NCBI RefSeq assembly: GCF_001908205.1
Contig: NZ_LGHL01000048.1
Span: forward strand, 124,001-188,000
Length of the DNA stretch: 64,000 nucleotides
Source of the DNA: Bradyrhizobium sp. NAS80.1
GTDB lineage: Bacteria; Pseudomonadota; Alphaproteobacteria; Rhizobiales; Xanthobacteraceae
Direction: 5' to 3'
The position numbers were made by a program, and so were the translations under genes. The notes beneath the pieces are model-generated. The model saw nothing but the letters and a program-made list of their open reading frames with translations, ran no database searches and was not told the DNA's origin. Below, one piece after another: positions 7,892 to 15,442 of this stretch (its first letter is position 1; the number at the start of each line of letters is the position of its first letter).

Positions 7892-8988
7892 TCCGCCGCC
7901 TCGCCGCGAACAGCCTGACGCTTCGCGATCAGCTCGCGCGTCAGCGGGATCAACTCGCGGCCGTATTCGATGGTGTCGATCAGGGGATCGAAGCCGCGGA
8001 TCAGGAAATGGCTGATGCCGAGGTCGTAATAGTCGCCGAAGACTTCGGCGACCTGCTCGGGCGTCCCCACCAGTGCGGTGGTGTTGCTGTTGGCGCCGGT
8101 GAGCTTTGCGATCTCGGTCCAGAGCCGCTTGTCGATGCGGGTGCCCTGGTCGGCGAGCGCAAGCAGCCGCCGCGCGCCGGCAGTGGCGTGGCCGTCGGCG
8201 GGCTTGCGGTAGCCGGTCTTGTCCTGAAGCGCGGTGGCGCGCGCGAGAATCTCCTCCGCCTTCTCCCAGGCCTGCTTTTCGGTCGGGGCGATGATCGGCC
8301 GCACTGAGAGGCTGAAGCGCGGCGTCGACCGCCCGTGCCTGATTGCCGCGTTGTGGACGCGGGAGGTGACATCGCGCACCTGCGCGTAGGACTCACCCCA
8401 CAGCGCGAAGGTGTCGGCATGCTTGCCGGCGACGTCGATCGCCGCATCCGAGGCCCCGCCGAAATAGATGCGGATGCCCTCGGGACGATACGGCTTCACC
8501 TGCGAGAAGGCGTTCTCGACCTGGTAGTACTTGCCCTTGTAGGTGAATGGCTTGTCGCTGGTCCATTCCAGCTTGAGGATGTCGAGGAACTCCGAGGTGC
8601 GGGCGTAACGTTCATCCTTGTCGTCAAGCGTATTGCCGTCCTGCCGGAGCTCTGTCGCGTTGCCGCCGGTGATGACGTGGAGCGCGACGCGGCCACGGGA
8701 GAACTGGTCGAGCACCGCGAACTGCCGCGCCAGCAACGTCGGGGCGGTGAAGCCCGGCCGCTGCGCGATCAGCACGTTGAGGCGATCGGTGACACCAAGG
8801 ATGTGCTGGGCAACCTGGAGCGCGTCCGGCGTGGTCGAATGAAACGCCAGCAGCGCACGATCGAAGCCGGCATTCTCGTGCGCTTTCGCCACCGTCTCGA
8901 TGTGGGTCGGGTTGAGGATCGGACCTTCGCGGACGATGGTCTCGGACGAATTGTTGTTGCTGATGAAGCCGATGAACTCGATCGACAT
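7888..8988 (-). CDS. LLM-class FMNH2-dependent monooxygenase, SsuD-like
   Basis: 366 aa, about the usual size for alkanesulfonate monooxygenases, which use reduced flavin and oxygen to release sulfite from sulfonates. Segments typical of the bacterial-luciferase-like TIM barrel are visible: GFDRALLAFHS, HILGVTDRLNVLIAQRPGF, ARQFAVLDQFSRGRVALHVITGG, and the FGGASDAAIDVAGKHADTFALWGE segment. The start ATG 8988 has GGGAGACGACC before it. It lies between the DszC-like flavoenzyme gene and the binding-protein gene, within one transcription unit. The exact organosulfur substrate cannot be told from sequence alone. Confidence 0.9.
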   Translation of the reverse strand: MSIEFIGFISNNNSSETIVREGPILNPTHIETVAKAHENAGFDRALLAFHSTTPDALQVAQHILGVTDRLNVLIAQRPGFTAPTLLARQFAVLDQFSRGRVALHVITGGNATELRQDGNTLDDKDERYARTSEFLDILKLEWTSDKPFTYKGKYYQVENAFSQVKPYRPEGIRIYFGGASDAAIDVAGKHADTFALWGESYAQVRDVTSRVHNAAIRHGRSTPRFSLSVRPIIAPTEKQAWEKAEEILARATALQDKTGYRKPADGHATAGARRLLALADQGTRIDKRLWTEIAKLTGANSNTTALVGTPEQVAEVFGDYYDLGISHFLIRGFDPLIDTIEYGRELIPLTRELIAKRQAVRGEAAE

Positions 8989-9009
8989 GGTCGTCTCCCT
9001 GTTTGTCTC

Positions 9010-10182
9010 TTAGAGCCCGAGCGCCGCGCGGCCGAGGCCGGTGCGTGTGGAATCGTCCTGCGGCGTGTGCACGCGCCCGCATAGGACATCGCGATAATGC
9101 CGCTCCAGCGGATTGGTGCGGGACAGGCCGTGATTGCCGGTCAGCGACAGGGCATCCTCGACCACGGCGACGGCGTTGTTGGTCACCGTCAGCTTGATGA
9201 CGTTGGATTCGCCGGCGGAAAGCTGGACCCCGTCATCGAAATCGCGGGCGAAGGACTCGATCAGCCGCGCATTGACGGCGAGCCGCGCCTCGATGGCGCC
9301 GAGGATTTCCTGCGCGCGCGGCAAGGTCGCGAGCGGCGCGCCGAGGCTGGCGGGGACACGCTGTTTCAGGAACGAGATCAGCCAGTCGCGGGCGGCGCGC
9401 GCGACGCCGTCATAGATCGCAGCGACGAAGACCGTGTGGACGGTCGCTTGCGCAACGTCGGGCGCACGCCACTCCGCCGGCTTGCGGAGATCGACCTCGG
9501 CATCAAGGGGGATCACGACGTCGTCGAAGATGACGTCATGGCTGCCGCTGGCGCGCAGGCCGTGATGATCCCAGGTCTCGACGATGCGGGTGCCCGGCAG
9601 GCCCGCCGGCACCAGGAACTGTCCGACCCGCGGCTCGGCTTCGTCCGTCCGCGCCCAGACGAGATACCATTTCAGGATCGGTGATCCCGTCGAATAGATC
9701 TTGTGACCGGTCAGGCGCCAGCCGGTCTCGGTGCGACGCGCGATTGTTGCCGGCAATCCGCCGCGCGCAGGCGAGCCGAGCTCGGGCTCGACGCGCAGTG
9801 CGTTGATGAGCGCGAGACCCTCCACACTCTCGCGCGCGAGCTTGCGCGACAATCGCGCCGGCCAGGTCGGGCTTCGCGCCATGACCAGATGGTTGATGTA
9901 ATGCATCGACAGCACCAGCGCGGTCGACGGATCGGCCTTGCCGATGATGCCGACGACGCGCGCGGCATATCGTGCGCCCGCTCCGGCCCCGCCATGGGCC
10001 GCCGGCACCGTGAGCGACAGCAAGCCCGCCTCGGATAGTTCGCGAACATTTTCGAAGGGGAAGCTGCCGGTGCGGTCATGTTCAGCCGCACGCGCGGAAA
10101 AGCTGTCCGCGAGCCCTTCGGCACGCGCGATGTAGTCGGGCTCGCCATGAATTGCCCGGCCCAGAGCTACAGAGGTCACCAT
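9010..10182 (-). CDS. Acyl-CoA dehydrogenase-fold flavoenzyme, DszC/SfnB sulfur-acquisition type
   Basis: 390 aa with the acyl-CoA dehydrogenase fold, but in a sulfonate cluster, which points to the DszC/SfnB branch that oxidises sulfones or other organosulfur compounds. Visible segments are ARAAEHDRTGSFPFENVREL at the start, LTVPAAHGGAG, GHKIYSTGSPILKWYLVWAR (flavin and substrate pocket), DHHGLRASGSHDVIFDDVVIP, and the C-terminal LSLTGNHGLSRTNPLERHYRD typical of this branch. ATG 10182 overlaps the end of the ATPase gene by seven bases (ATGGTGA), indicating translational coupling. A general acyl-CoA dehydrogenase role is possible but less likely here. Confidence 0.85.
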   Translation of the reverse strand: MVTSVALGRAIHGEPDYIARAEGLADSFSARAAEHDRTGSFPFENVRELSEAGLLSLTVPAAHGGAGAGARYAARVVGIIGKADPSTALVLSMHYINHLVMARSPTWPARLSRKLARESVEGLALINALRVEPELGSPARGGLPATIARRTETGWRLTGHKIYSTGSPILKWYLVWARTDEAEPRVGQFLVPAGLPGTRIVETWDHHGLRASGSHDVIFDDVVIPLDAEVDLRKPAEWRAPDVAQATVHTVFVAAIYDGVARAARDWLISFLKQRVPASLGAPLATLPRAQEILGAIEARLAVNARLIESFARDFDDGVQLSAGESNVIKLTVTNNAVAVVEDALSLTGNHGLSRTNPLERHYRDVLCGRVHTPQDDSTRTGLGRAALGL

Positions 10183-10976
10183 GTGGCGTCGAGCCCCAAC
10201 AGGCTGAGGATCTGGCGGCGCAAATCGGCCAGATACGGATCACCGCGATGGCGCGGATAGGGCCGGTCGACGCGGATGTCAGCCTTCACGCGCGCGGGGC
10301 GATCGCTGAACACGATCACGCGGTTGGCGAGCACCAAAGCCTCCTCGGCGTCATGCGTCACCAGCAGCGTGGTGAATCCCTTACGCTGCCAGAGCGCGAC
10401 GATCTCGGCCTGCATGGTGATGCGGGTGAGCGAGTCGAGTTTTCCCAGTGGCTCGTCGAGGATGAGGATCTTGGGATCGTTGACCAGCGCACGGGCCAGC
10501 GCGACGCGCTGCGCCATGCCGCCCGAGAGCTGATGCGGATAGGCATTGCGGAAGGAGGCAAGGCCGACGAGATCGAGCGCGTCGTCGACACGCTGCCGCT
10601 GGCTCTTCAGGATACCCTGCGCCTCCAGCCCGAGCGCGACATTGTCCCACACCGATCGCCAGGGAAACAGCGTCGGATCCTGGAACACGACGACGCGCGA
10701 AGGATGCGGCCGGGTGATGCGGCTCTCGTCCTCGCGCAGCGTTCCTGCCTTCGGCTTGTCGAGGCCGGCGACGAGCCGCAGCAAGGTCGACTTGCCGCAA
10801 CCGGAGGGGCCGAGCAGCGCGACGAATTCGCCCGGCTCGACCGAGATGCTGACGTCGCTCAGCACCGGCAGCTGGGCACCATCGATGTCGAAGGCGTGGC
10901 TGACCTGCTCGATATCGAGCGCGGCACCAGCGGCGGGCAGAGTGACAGTTTCGGCTAATGCGGCTGCGGCTACCAT
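10176..10976 (-). CDS. Sulfonate-type ABC transporter ATP-binding protein (SsuB-like)
   Basis: 266 aa cytoplasmic ATPase of the NitT/TauT/Ssu group. Walker A is GPSGCGKSTLLR, the Q-loop is VVFQDPTLFPW, the signature is LSGGMAQRVALARAL, Walker B is ILILDEPLGKLD and the switch His is in LLVTHDAEEA. ATG 10976 is chosen because it overlaps the permease stop codon (ATGGTAG). A longer open frame to 11486 runs inside the permease gene in another frame and is not part of the protein. Overlaps on both sides place it in the middle of a tightly coupled operon. Confidence 0.93.
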   Translation of the reverse strand: MVAAAALAETVTLPAAGAALDIEQVSHAFDIDGAQLPVLSDVSISVEPGEFVALLGPSGCGKSTLLRLVAGLDKPKAGTLREDESRITRPHPSRVVVFQDPTLFPWRSVWDNVALGLEAQGILKSQRQRVDDALDLVGLASFRNAYPHQLSGGMAQRVALARALVNDPKILILDEPLGKLDSLTRITMQAEIVALWQRKGFTTLLVTHDAEEALVLANRVIVFSDRPARVKADIRVDRPYPRHRGDPYLADLRRQILSLLGLDATW

Positions 10977-11992
10977 TTCACGGTCCCCTTCTGCCAGACC
11001 AGCAGGCGATCGCGGATCGCGAACAGCAGCGTGATCGCGCCGGAGCAGAGCAGCGACATCACGATCAGCGCGGCATACATGTTGGCGTAGGCGGCCCAGC
11101 CCTGCGCCCATTGCAGGTACCAGCCGAGCCCGGCCTTGACGCCGATCATCTCGGCGACGACGAGCACGGCGAAGGACGAGCCGAGCCCCATGAACAGGCC
11201 GACGAAGACGTGCGGGAGTGCGGCCGGTATCGCGACCTTCAGCACCAGGAAGGACGGCTTCGCGCCGAGCGTCCGCGCGACGTCGTAGTAGGCGTTGCTG
11301 ACGCTCGCAACGCCCGACCACGTCAGCACGGTCACCGGGAAGCCGGTTGCGAGCGCGATCAGGAAGGTCGAGGCGCTCCAGCTCGATGGGAAGGTGAAGA
11401 AGGCGATCGGGAGCCAGGCGGTCGCCGGCAGCGGCCCGATGAAGCGGAGCACCGGATGCACCCAATAGCCGACAGCGCGCGACCATCCAATCGAGACGCC
11501 GGTCAGGAAGCCGACCGTGGCGCCTATCAAATAGCCGCCAAGCTGGAGCTTGACCGAGGCGAAGACACTGTCGAGCAGCTTTGGCAGGTCATCGGTATAG
11601 ACCTCGACGATCGACTGCGGCGGCGGAAAGAACGGCAGCGGCAACCAGGCGAACTTTGCCGTGGCGACCTCCCACAAGGTCAGGAATGCGCCAAGCGCGA
11701 CGAGCCAGGGCGCGCGCTGGCGCAGAGCGCGGCCTGCGGAGCCGAGATAATCGGCGCCGACCGTCCCGAACAAGGCGACCGCAGCGACGACGAAGGCGGC
11801 AATGCCGAGCGAATGGGTGCGCGACCAGTCGCCGACATCCTCCCACCACAGGCAGGACAGGCCGAAGGCGACCCACGCGATGCTGGCGAGCACGCCGACG
11901 CCCGATTCCCGCACCCAGTTCGCAAGCAGTGGCGCGCGCGACAGGCGCGGCGCGCCGGACGCGAGACCGTCAGACAGCGAATACGTCGACAT
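10970..11992 (-). CDS. Sulfonate-type ABC transporter permease with N-terminal extension (SsuC-like)
   Basis: 340 aa integral membrane protein of the BPD_transp_1 family. The core permease (about the last 250 residues) contains the EAA-type loop ARTLGAKPSFLVLKVAIPAALPHVFVGLF. The first 90 or so residues add two extra hydrophobic segments (around SIAWVAFGLSCLWW and LGIAAFVVAAVALFGTV) that ordinary SsuC/TauC permeases lack. ATG 11992 lies 23 bases inside the end of the upstream binding-protein gene. The in-frame codons before it belong to that gene's other frame. Confidence 0.9.
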   Translation of the reverse strand: MSTYSLSDGLASGAPRLSRAPLLANWVRESGVGVLASIAWVAFGLSCLWWEDVGDWSRTHSLGIAAFVVAAVALFGTVGADYLGSAGRALRQRAPWLVALGAFLTLWEVATAKFAWLPLPFFPPPQSIVEVYTDDLPKLLDSVFASVKLQLGGYLIGATVGFLTGVSIGWSRAVGYWVHPVLRFIGPLPATAWLPIAFFTFPSSWSASTFLIALATGFPVTVLTWSGVASVSNAYYDVARTLGAKPSFLVLKVAIPAALPHVFVGLFMGLGSSFAVLVVAEMIGVKAGLGWYLQWAQGWAAYANMYAALIVMSLLCSGAITLLFAIRDRLLVWQKGTVKW

Positions 11993-13061
11993 AGATGCGC
12001 TCCGCGAATTTGGCCGTGTCGGTGCCCTGCTTGAAGACCTGCACGCTCTTGAGATCGTCGGCATAGGACTTCAGCTCGCGCTTCAGCACCTCGCCGACGG
12101 GATGATGGTGGTGGGTGTGGTAGCGCACCATGCCCTCGATATCGGCGAGCGTTGCCGCCTTCGGCGCGTAAGGCTGGAACGACTTTGCCGCCACTGTCGG
12201 ATTCTGCGAGGTGAACATCGCGGCATCGAGCAACGCCTGCGTGATGGCGCGGGCGACCTGCGGCTCCTCGCGCACGAGGCTGCCGCGCAGGCCAACGATG
12301 CAGCAGCTCTTGTCGCGATATTCACCGTCGAGATTGGAGGCGACTTCCTTGTACTGGGTGTCCTTGAGCCAGAGATATGCCAGCGGATCGGACGACAGGA
12401 AGGCCTGCACCTCGCCCTTTTCCACGGCGACGTTGAGGAGGTTGCCGGGATAAGCGCGCCAGTCGACATCCTTGTTGGGATCGATGCCGAGCTTGGCCAA
12501 CTGGATCGAGAAGAAGTTCTTGTCGGGCCCGGCGAGGTCGCCGACAGCGACGATCTTGCCCTTGAGGTCGGCAAGCTTGGCGACGCCGGAATCCGTGCGC
12601 GTCAGGACGCGCATGCAGCCGCCATGGGTGCCGGCGGCGATCTTGACGTCAAAGCCCTGCTCCAGCGGCTTCAGCCAGCGCAGCGCCATGCCGAGGCCGG
12701 CATCGCTCTTGCCGGTCGCGATCGCCTCGAGCAGCTGGTCGGTCGAGCCGGAATAATTGACAAGTTCGACGTCGAGATTCTGCTTCTGAAAGAAGCCGTG
12801 CTCGATGGCGACGGGCAGTGGCGCGAGACACACCGCGCCGGCATTCCATGACAGTTTCAGTTTGCGCGGCGCGCCGGTGAGCGCGGGGCCATCTGCGGCC
12901 GTCCGGCACAGCGGAAACTCCGAGAAGTCGACACCGAGCGCGATCCCGCGCGGCGCAAAGGCCTGCGCACCCAGCGGCGCAGCGAAAGCCGCCGCAAGCC
13001 CCGCCTGGAGCAGATGGCGCCGGTCGAGGCTCGATCCGCCGCGCTTGTTGTCGTTGTTCAT
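11970..13061 (-). CDS. Tat-exported ABC transporter binding protein, sulfonate/nitrate/taurine type
   Basis: About 363 aa. The N-terminus carries a twin-arginine motif (LDRRHLLQAGLAAAF) and a hydrophobic stretch ending APLGAQAFA. The receptor part is NMT1/SsuA-like: KLSWNAGAVCLAPLPVAIEHGFFQKQNLDVELVNYSG, then DLKGKIVAVGDLAGPDK. It has unusual features: several Cys (including a CC pair in DKSCCIVGL) and an HTHHHHP stretch near residue 310 that could bind metal. ATG 13061 is preferred (AGGA nine bases before), although ATG 13070 is possible. It heads the minus-strand operon that goes on to permease, ATPase and flavoenzymes. Confidence 0.88.
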   Translation of the reverse strand: MNNDNKRGGSSLDRRHLLQAGLAAAFAAPLGAQAFAPRGIALGVDFSEFPLCRTAADGPALTGAPRKLKLSWNAGAVCLAPLPVAIEHGFFQKQNLDVELVNYSGSTDQLLEAIATGKSDAGLGMALRWLKPLEQGFDVKIAAGTHGGCMRVLTRTDSGVAKLADLKGKIVAVGDLAGPDKNFFSIQLAKLGIDPNKDVDWRAYPGNLLNVAVEKGEVQAFLSSDPLAYLWLKDTQYKEVASNLDGEYRDKSCCIVGLRGSLVREEPQVARAITQALLDAAMFTSQNPTVAAKSFQPYAPKAATLADIEGMVRYHTHHHHPVGEVLKRELKSYADDLKSVQVFKQGTDTAKFAERIYVDVFAV

Positions 13062-13096
13062 CAGTCCCATTCCTGCGCTGGCACGGCTCCACCACT

Positions 13097-13119
13097 TGCG
13101 CAACGTTTCGCGTTGCGCA
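13097..13119. promoter_or_regulatory. 9-bp inverted repeat, candidate operator of the minus-strand sulfonate operon
   Basis: Perfect arms TGCGCAACG and CGTTGCGCA separated by TTTCG, 36 bases upstream of the start codon of the Tat-exported binding protein. The position and symmetry suit a dimeric repressor overlapping the promoter or leader. A hairpin acting on the mRNA is the alternative. Confidence 0.5.
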
Positions 13120-13394
13120 TGTTCCCGGCGGAGCTGCGTTGAGAGAAAATCTTTCCGTCGGCGCTTCGCGCGCCGAATTGGTGCGATGCGCAAATCATGC
13201 GACGCGCACGCCGCATCGTCAATGAAATGGAATTTCGAATGTTGCGCAAAGCGAAGTCATTCTCTCCATCGGCGTGCGCGGACGCGATGAAAGGATTTTC
13301 GCAGATGAGATTGCCGGCGATGCGCATCGCGATCTCGCGATCTGAATCACCTTCATGCATCTTTCCAGCGAGCGCACGCTGCCTTCTCACGCAA

Positions 13395-13413
13395 GACGTT
13401 TCAGTGAAACGTC
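13395..13413. promoter_or_regulatory. 19-bp near-continuous palindrome in the divergent region
   Basis: GACGTTTCAGTGAAACGTC: 9-bp arms around one central base. The symmetry extends outwards as GCAA and CTTGC with a one-base offset. This architecture is typical of LacI/GntR-type operators. It lies 125 bases upstream of the plus-strand binding-protein gene. Confidence 0.5.
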
Positions 13414-13427
13414 CTTGCTTGATGCAT

Positions 13428-13467
13428 GCGCAATACGGACGGACATTTTATTGACTGCGTATTGCGC
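13428..13467. promoter_or_regulatory. Widely spaced 10-bp inverted repeat in the divergent region
   Basis: Arms GCGCAATACG (13428-13437) and CGTATTGCGC (13458-13467), perfect, with 20 bases between them, so the arm centres are about three helical turns apart. The GCGCAA core is shared with the repeat at 13097, hinting at one regulator binding several sites. Confidence 0.5.
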
Positions 13468-13537
13468 GGTCATAGACTTGATTATCTCGCTGCATCGTTC
13501 GCTCACGCGTCGTGAGCAAAGCAACAAGACAGGCCAC

Positions 13538-14518
13538 ATGAGCATCAACTCCCACGACCATCCCATCACGCGTCGGCTCGCGCTATCGCTGTTCGCCGCC
13601 GTCGTCACCTTGTCGACGACGGCCGCGTCATTCGCGGCGGACGCGGTCGTACTGCGCGTCGGCGACCAGAAAGACGGCAACCGCTCGCTGCTCGAAATCT
13701 CCGGCTACGCGAAAGATTTGCCCTACAAGATCGAGTGGTCGGAATTCCCCGCGGCCGCGCCGATCCTGGAAGCACTCAACGCCGGCGCGCTCGACGTCGG
13801 CTATACCGGCGATCTCTCCTTCCTCTCGGTTTATGCGGCCGGCGCGCCGATCAAGGCGATCGGCGGCACCAGGTCGGATGCGAAGACGCAAGCCATCCTC
13901 GTGCGCCAGGATTCGCCGATCAAGTCGGCGGCCGACCTCAAGGGCAGACGCCTCGCCGGCACGCGCGGCGGCTGGGGCCAGTTCCTGATCGACGCGACGC
14001 TGGAGAAGGCTGAGATCAAGCTGGAGGATGCGACTTTCGCGCCGCTCGGTCCTGTCGATGCCAAGATCGCGCTGGTGGCCGGCTCGATCGACGCCTGGGC
14101 GGTGTGGGAGCCCTACGTCTCGTTCGCGACGCTGAAGGACAAGGCCCGCGTGATCGCCGACGGCGAAGGCCTGACACCGACCATCACCTTCATCGTCGCC
14201 TCCGACAACGCCATCGCCACCAAGCGCGCGGCGGTGCAGGACCTGGTGCAGCGGCTGAACAAGGCGCGGCTGTGGTCGCTGGATCACCTCGGCGAATACG
14301 CCAGGAACACGGCCGAGCTGACCAAGCTGCCCGAAGACGTGCTGCTGTCGGCCTACACCGCGCAGCGCACCAGCCCGATCGTGATCGACGAGACCATCGT
14401 GAAGGAGGTCCAGGAAGCGTCCGACCGCTCCACGCGCTACGGCATCCTGCCGAAGCCGCTCGATGTGAACAAAGCCGTCGACCGCAGCTTCACGGCCGCG
14501 GCCGCCGGATCGAACTAG
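13538..14518 (+). CDS. ABC transporter binding protein, aliphatic sulfonate (SsuA) type
   Basis: 326 aa with a signal peptide (RRLALSLFAAVVTLSTTAASFAAD) and an SsuA/NMT1 fold: VVLRVGDQKDGNRSLLEIS, YKIEWSEFPAAAPILEALNAGALDVGYTGDLSF, RLAGTRGGWGQFLIDATLEKA. It is the third sulfonate-type receptor of this cluster and the only one transcribed to the right. It is closely related to the receptor at 6953. ATG 13538 fits the signal peptide; the longer frame from 13355 covers the palindromic control region. It probably feeds the permease and ATPase encoded across the divergent region. Confidence 0.9.
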   Translation: MSINSHDHPITRRLALSLFAAVVTLSTTAASFAADAVVLRVGDQKDGNRSLLEISGYAKDLPYKIEWSEFPAAAPILEALNAGALDVGYTGDLSFLSVYAAGAPIKAIGGTRSDAKTQAILVRQDSPIKSAADLKGRRLAGTRGGWGQFLIDATLEKAEIKLEDATFAPLGPVDAKIALVAGSIDAWAVWEPYVSFATLKDKARVIADGEGLTPTITFIVASDNAIATKRAAVQDLVQRLNKARLWSLDHLGEYARNTAELTKLPEDVLLSAYTAQRTSPIVIDETIVKEVQEASDRSTRYGILPKPLDVNKAVDRSFTAAAAGSN

Positions 14519-14532
14519 GCGGAGGCGGCGAG

Positions 14533-14631
14533 ATGCGTGGGCTTCCTCTCAAGGCCGGCCCGCTGCATCTCGCCGTGATCGTGCTCGCGCATCTGGCCTG
14601 CATGAGTCTGCTCGTGTGGCTTTCGCTCTAG
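14533..14631 (+). CDS. Small single-pass membrane protein (32 aa)
   Basis: ATG 14533 is preceded by GGAGGCGGCGAG, a good Shine-Dalgarno, only 14 bases after the binding-protein stop codon. The frame encodes 32 residues: a short basic head (MRGLPLKAGP) and a hydrophobic helix (LHLAVIVLAHLACMSLLVWLSL) reaching the TAG stop. It may be co-translated with the sulfonate receptor gene. No family is recognised. The evidence is the ribosome-binding site, the spacing and the clean membrane-helix composition. Confidence 0.5.
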   Translation: MRGLPLKAGPLHLAVIVLAHLACMSLLVWLSL

Positions 14632-14644
14632 CCGCGCGAGGCGC

Positions 14645-15088
14645 TCACCAATATCCGCCGTAATAGCTGCGCGGATAGACCGGGTACGGCCGGTAGTAGT
14701 CACCGTAATACGGACGATAAGGCCGATAGTACCGCCGATAGGCGTAGGCAGGCCCATAGCCATAATAGGCCGGCGCATAACCATAGCCGTAACCCGGCCC
14801 CGGATATCCATAGCCGCCGTAATACGGGCCGCCGCCATAATAGCCATAGGGTGTGCTGCTCGCGATAGCAGCGCCGATGATCGCACCGGCCGCGAAGCCA
14901 CCGAGGCCCCATCCCCAACCGCCGCCCCAGCCTCCGCCGCGCCATTGTACTTGGGTGACATCATCGCCCACAGCGGCCTTGATGGTCGCGACATTGGTTG
15001 GAAGCGGGGCCGCCGCCACCTGCTCCATTTGACCGGCCATAACCGCGCCCGCCAGCGAACAGGCAATTACCCTTTTCCACATACTCAT
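14645..15088 (-). CDS. Secreted Gly/Tyr/Pro-rich low-complexity protein
   Basis: 147 aa. The N-terminus is a signal peptide (KRVIACSLAGAVMAGQ... AAAP). After about 25 ordered residues there is a Gly/Trp-rich patch (WRGGGWGGGWGWGLGG), a short hydrophobic Gly/Ala segment (AAGAIIGAAIASS) of glycine-zipper type, and then about 75 residues of Tyr/Gly/Pro repeats (YGYG, PYYGGYGYPGPGYG, YYRPYRPYYG). ATG 15088 has GGGAGGGAGACC before it. Similar proteins are common and uncharacterised in Bradyrhizobiaceae; surface or envelope localisation is likely. The function is unknown. Confidence 0.8.
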   Translation of the reverse strand: MSMWKRVIACSLAGAVMAGQMEQVAAAPLPTNVATIKAAVGDDVTQVQWRGGGWGGGWGWGLGGFAAGAIIGAAIASSTPYGYYGGGPYYGGYGYPGPGYGYGYAPAYYGYGPAYAYRRYYRPYRPYYGDYYRPYPVYPRSYYGGYW

Positions 15089-15442
15089 GGTCTCCCTCCC
15101 TGTCTGACGTTTTCACCTGGAAGAGGATCGCCGGCGCATGATCGGTCATCCTTGCGCCAGGTCAAAGCCCCGATTTTTGCGTGCGACGCACAAGAGAGCC
15201 GCGCATGCCAGGATTGTGGTCTGCCCGGCGCCGGCACGCCGTGCGGTTATGACACCGGTGCGACGAAGCCCAAGGCCACCTCAAAGGCCACAGACACCGC
15301 AAAGCATTAAGCTTCCCGCGCGGTCGCAACCAACAACGACCTTTCCGATTTACTATTCGTACCGCTACTATCGGTTCCAATGGTGCGCGGCCGAAAGCCG
15401 TCTCGCGAAGGCCGGGCATGCGCCAGAGTGTGGGAGGATGAC
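15089..15442. other. 354-base intergenic region before glgC
   Basis: Divergent region between the Gly/Tyr-rich protein gene and glgC. Open frames here (for example 15138-15446 plus) are Arg/Pro-rich and lack start signals. Apart from the ribosome-binding sites at its two ends, no repeat, hairpin or known operator was recognised. Confidence 0.4.

Larger units (their letters stand above)
13062..13537. other. 476-base divergent control region of the sulfonate cluster
   Basis: Lies between two divergently transcribed binding-protein genes. It contains three clear palindromes (entered separately) and several further copies of the core TGCGCA/TTGCGC. The region is richer in A and T than its flanks, as expected for promoters. 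No open frame with a ribosome-binding site is seen. It is the natural place for the operators of a sulfur-limitation regulator. Confidence 0.6.

Noticed and set aside
10976-11486. Long N-terminal extension of the SsuB-like ATPase
   Set aside because: It lies wholly inside the permease gene in another frame and is Arg-rich; ATG 10976 overlaps the permease stop as expected for a coupled operon.
13061-13193. N-terminal extension of the Tat-exported receptor
   Set aside because: The extra codons cover the palindrome at 13097-13119 and would precede the twin-arginine signal with about 44 basic residues, which is not plausible.
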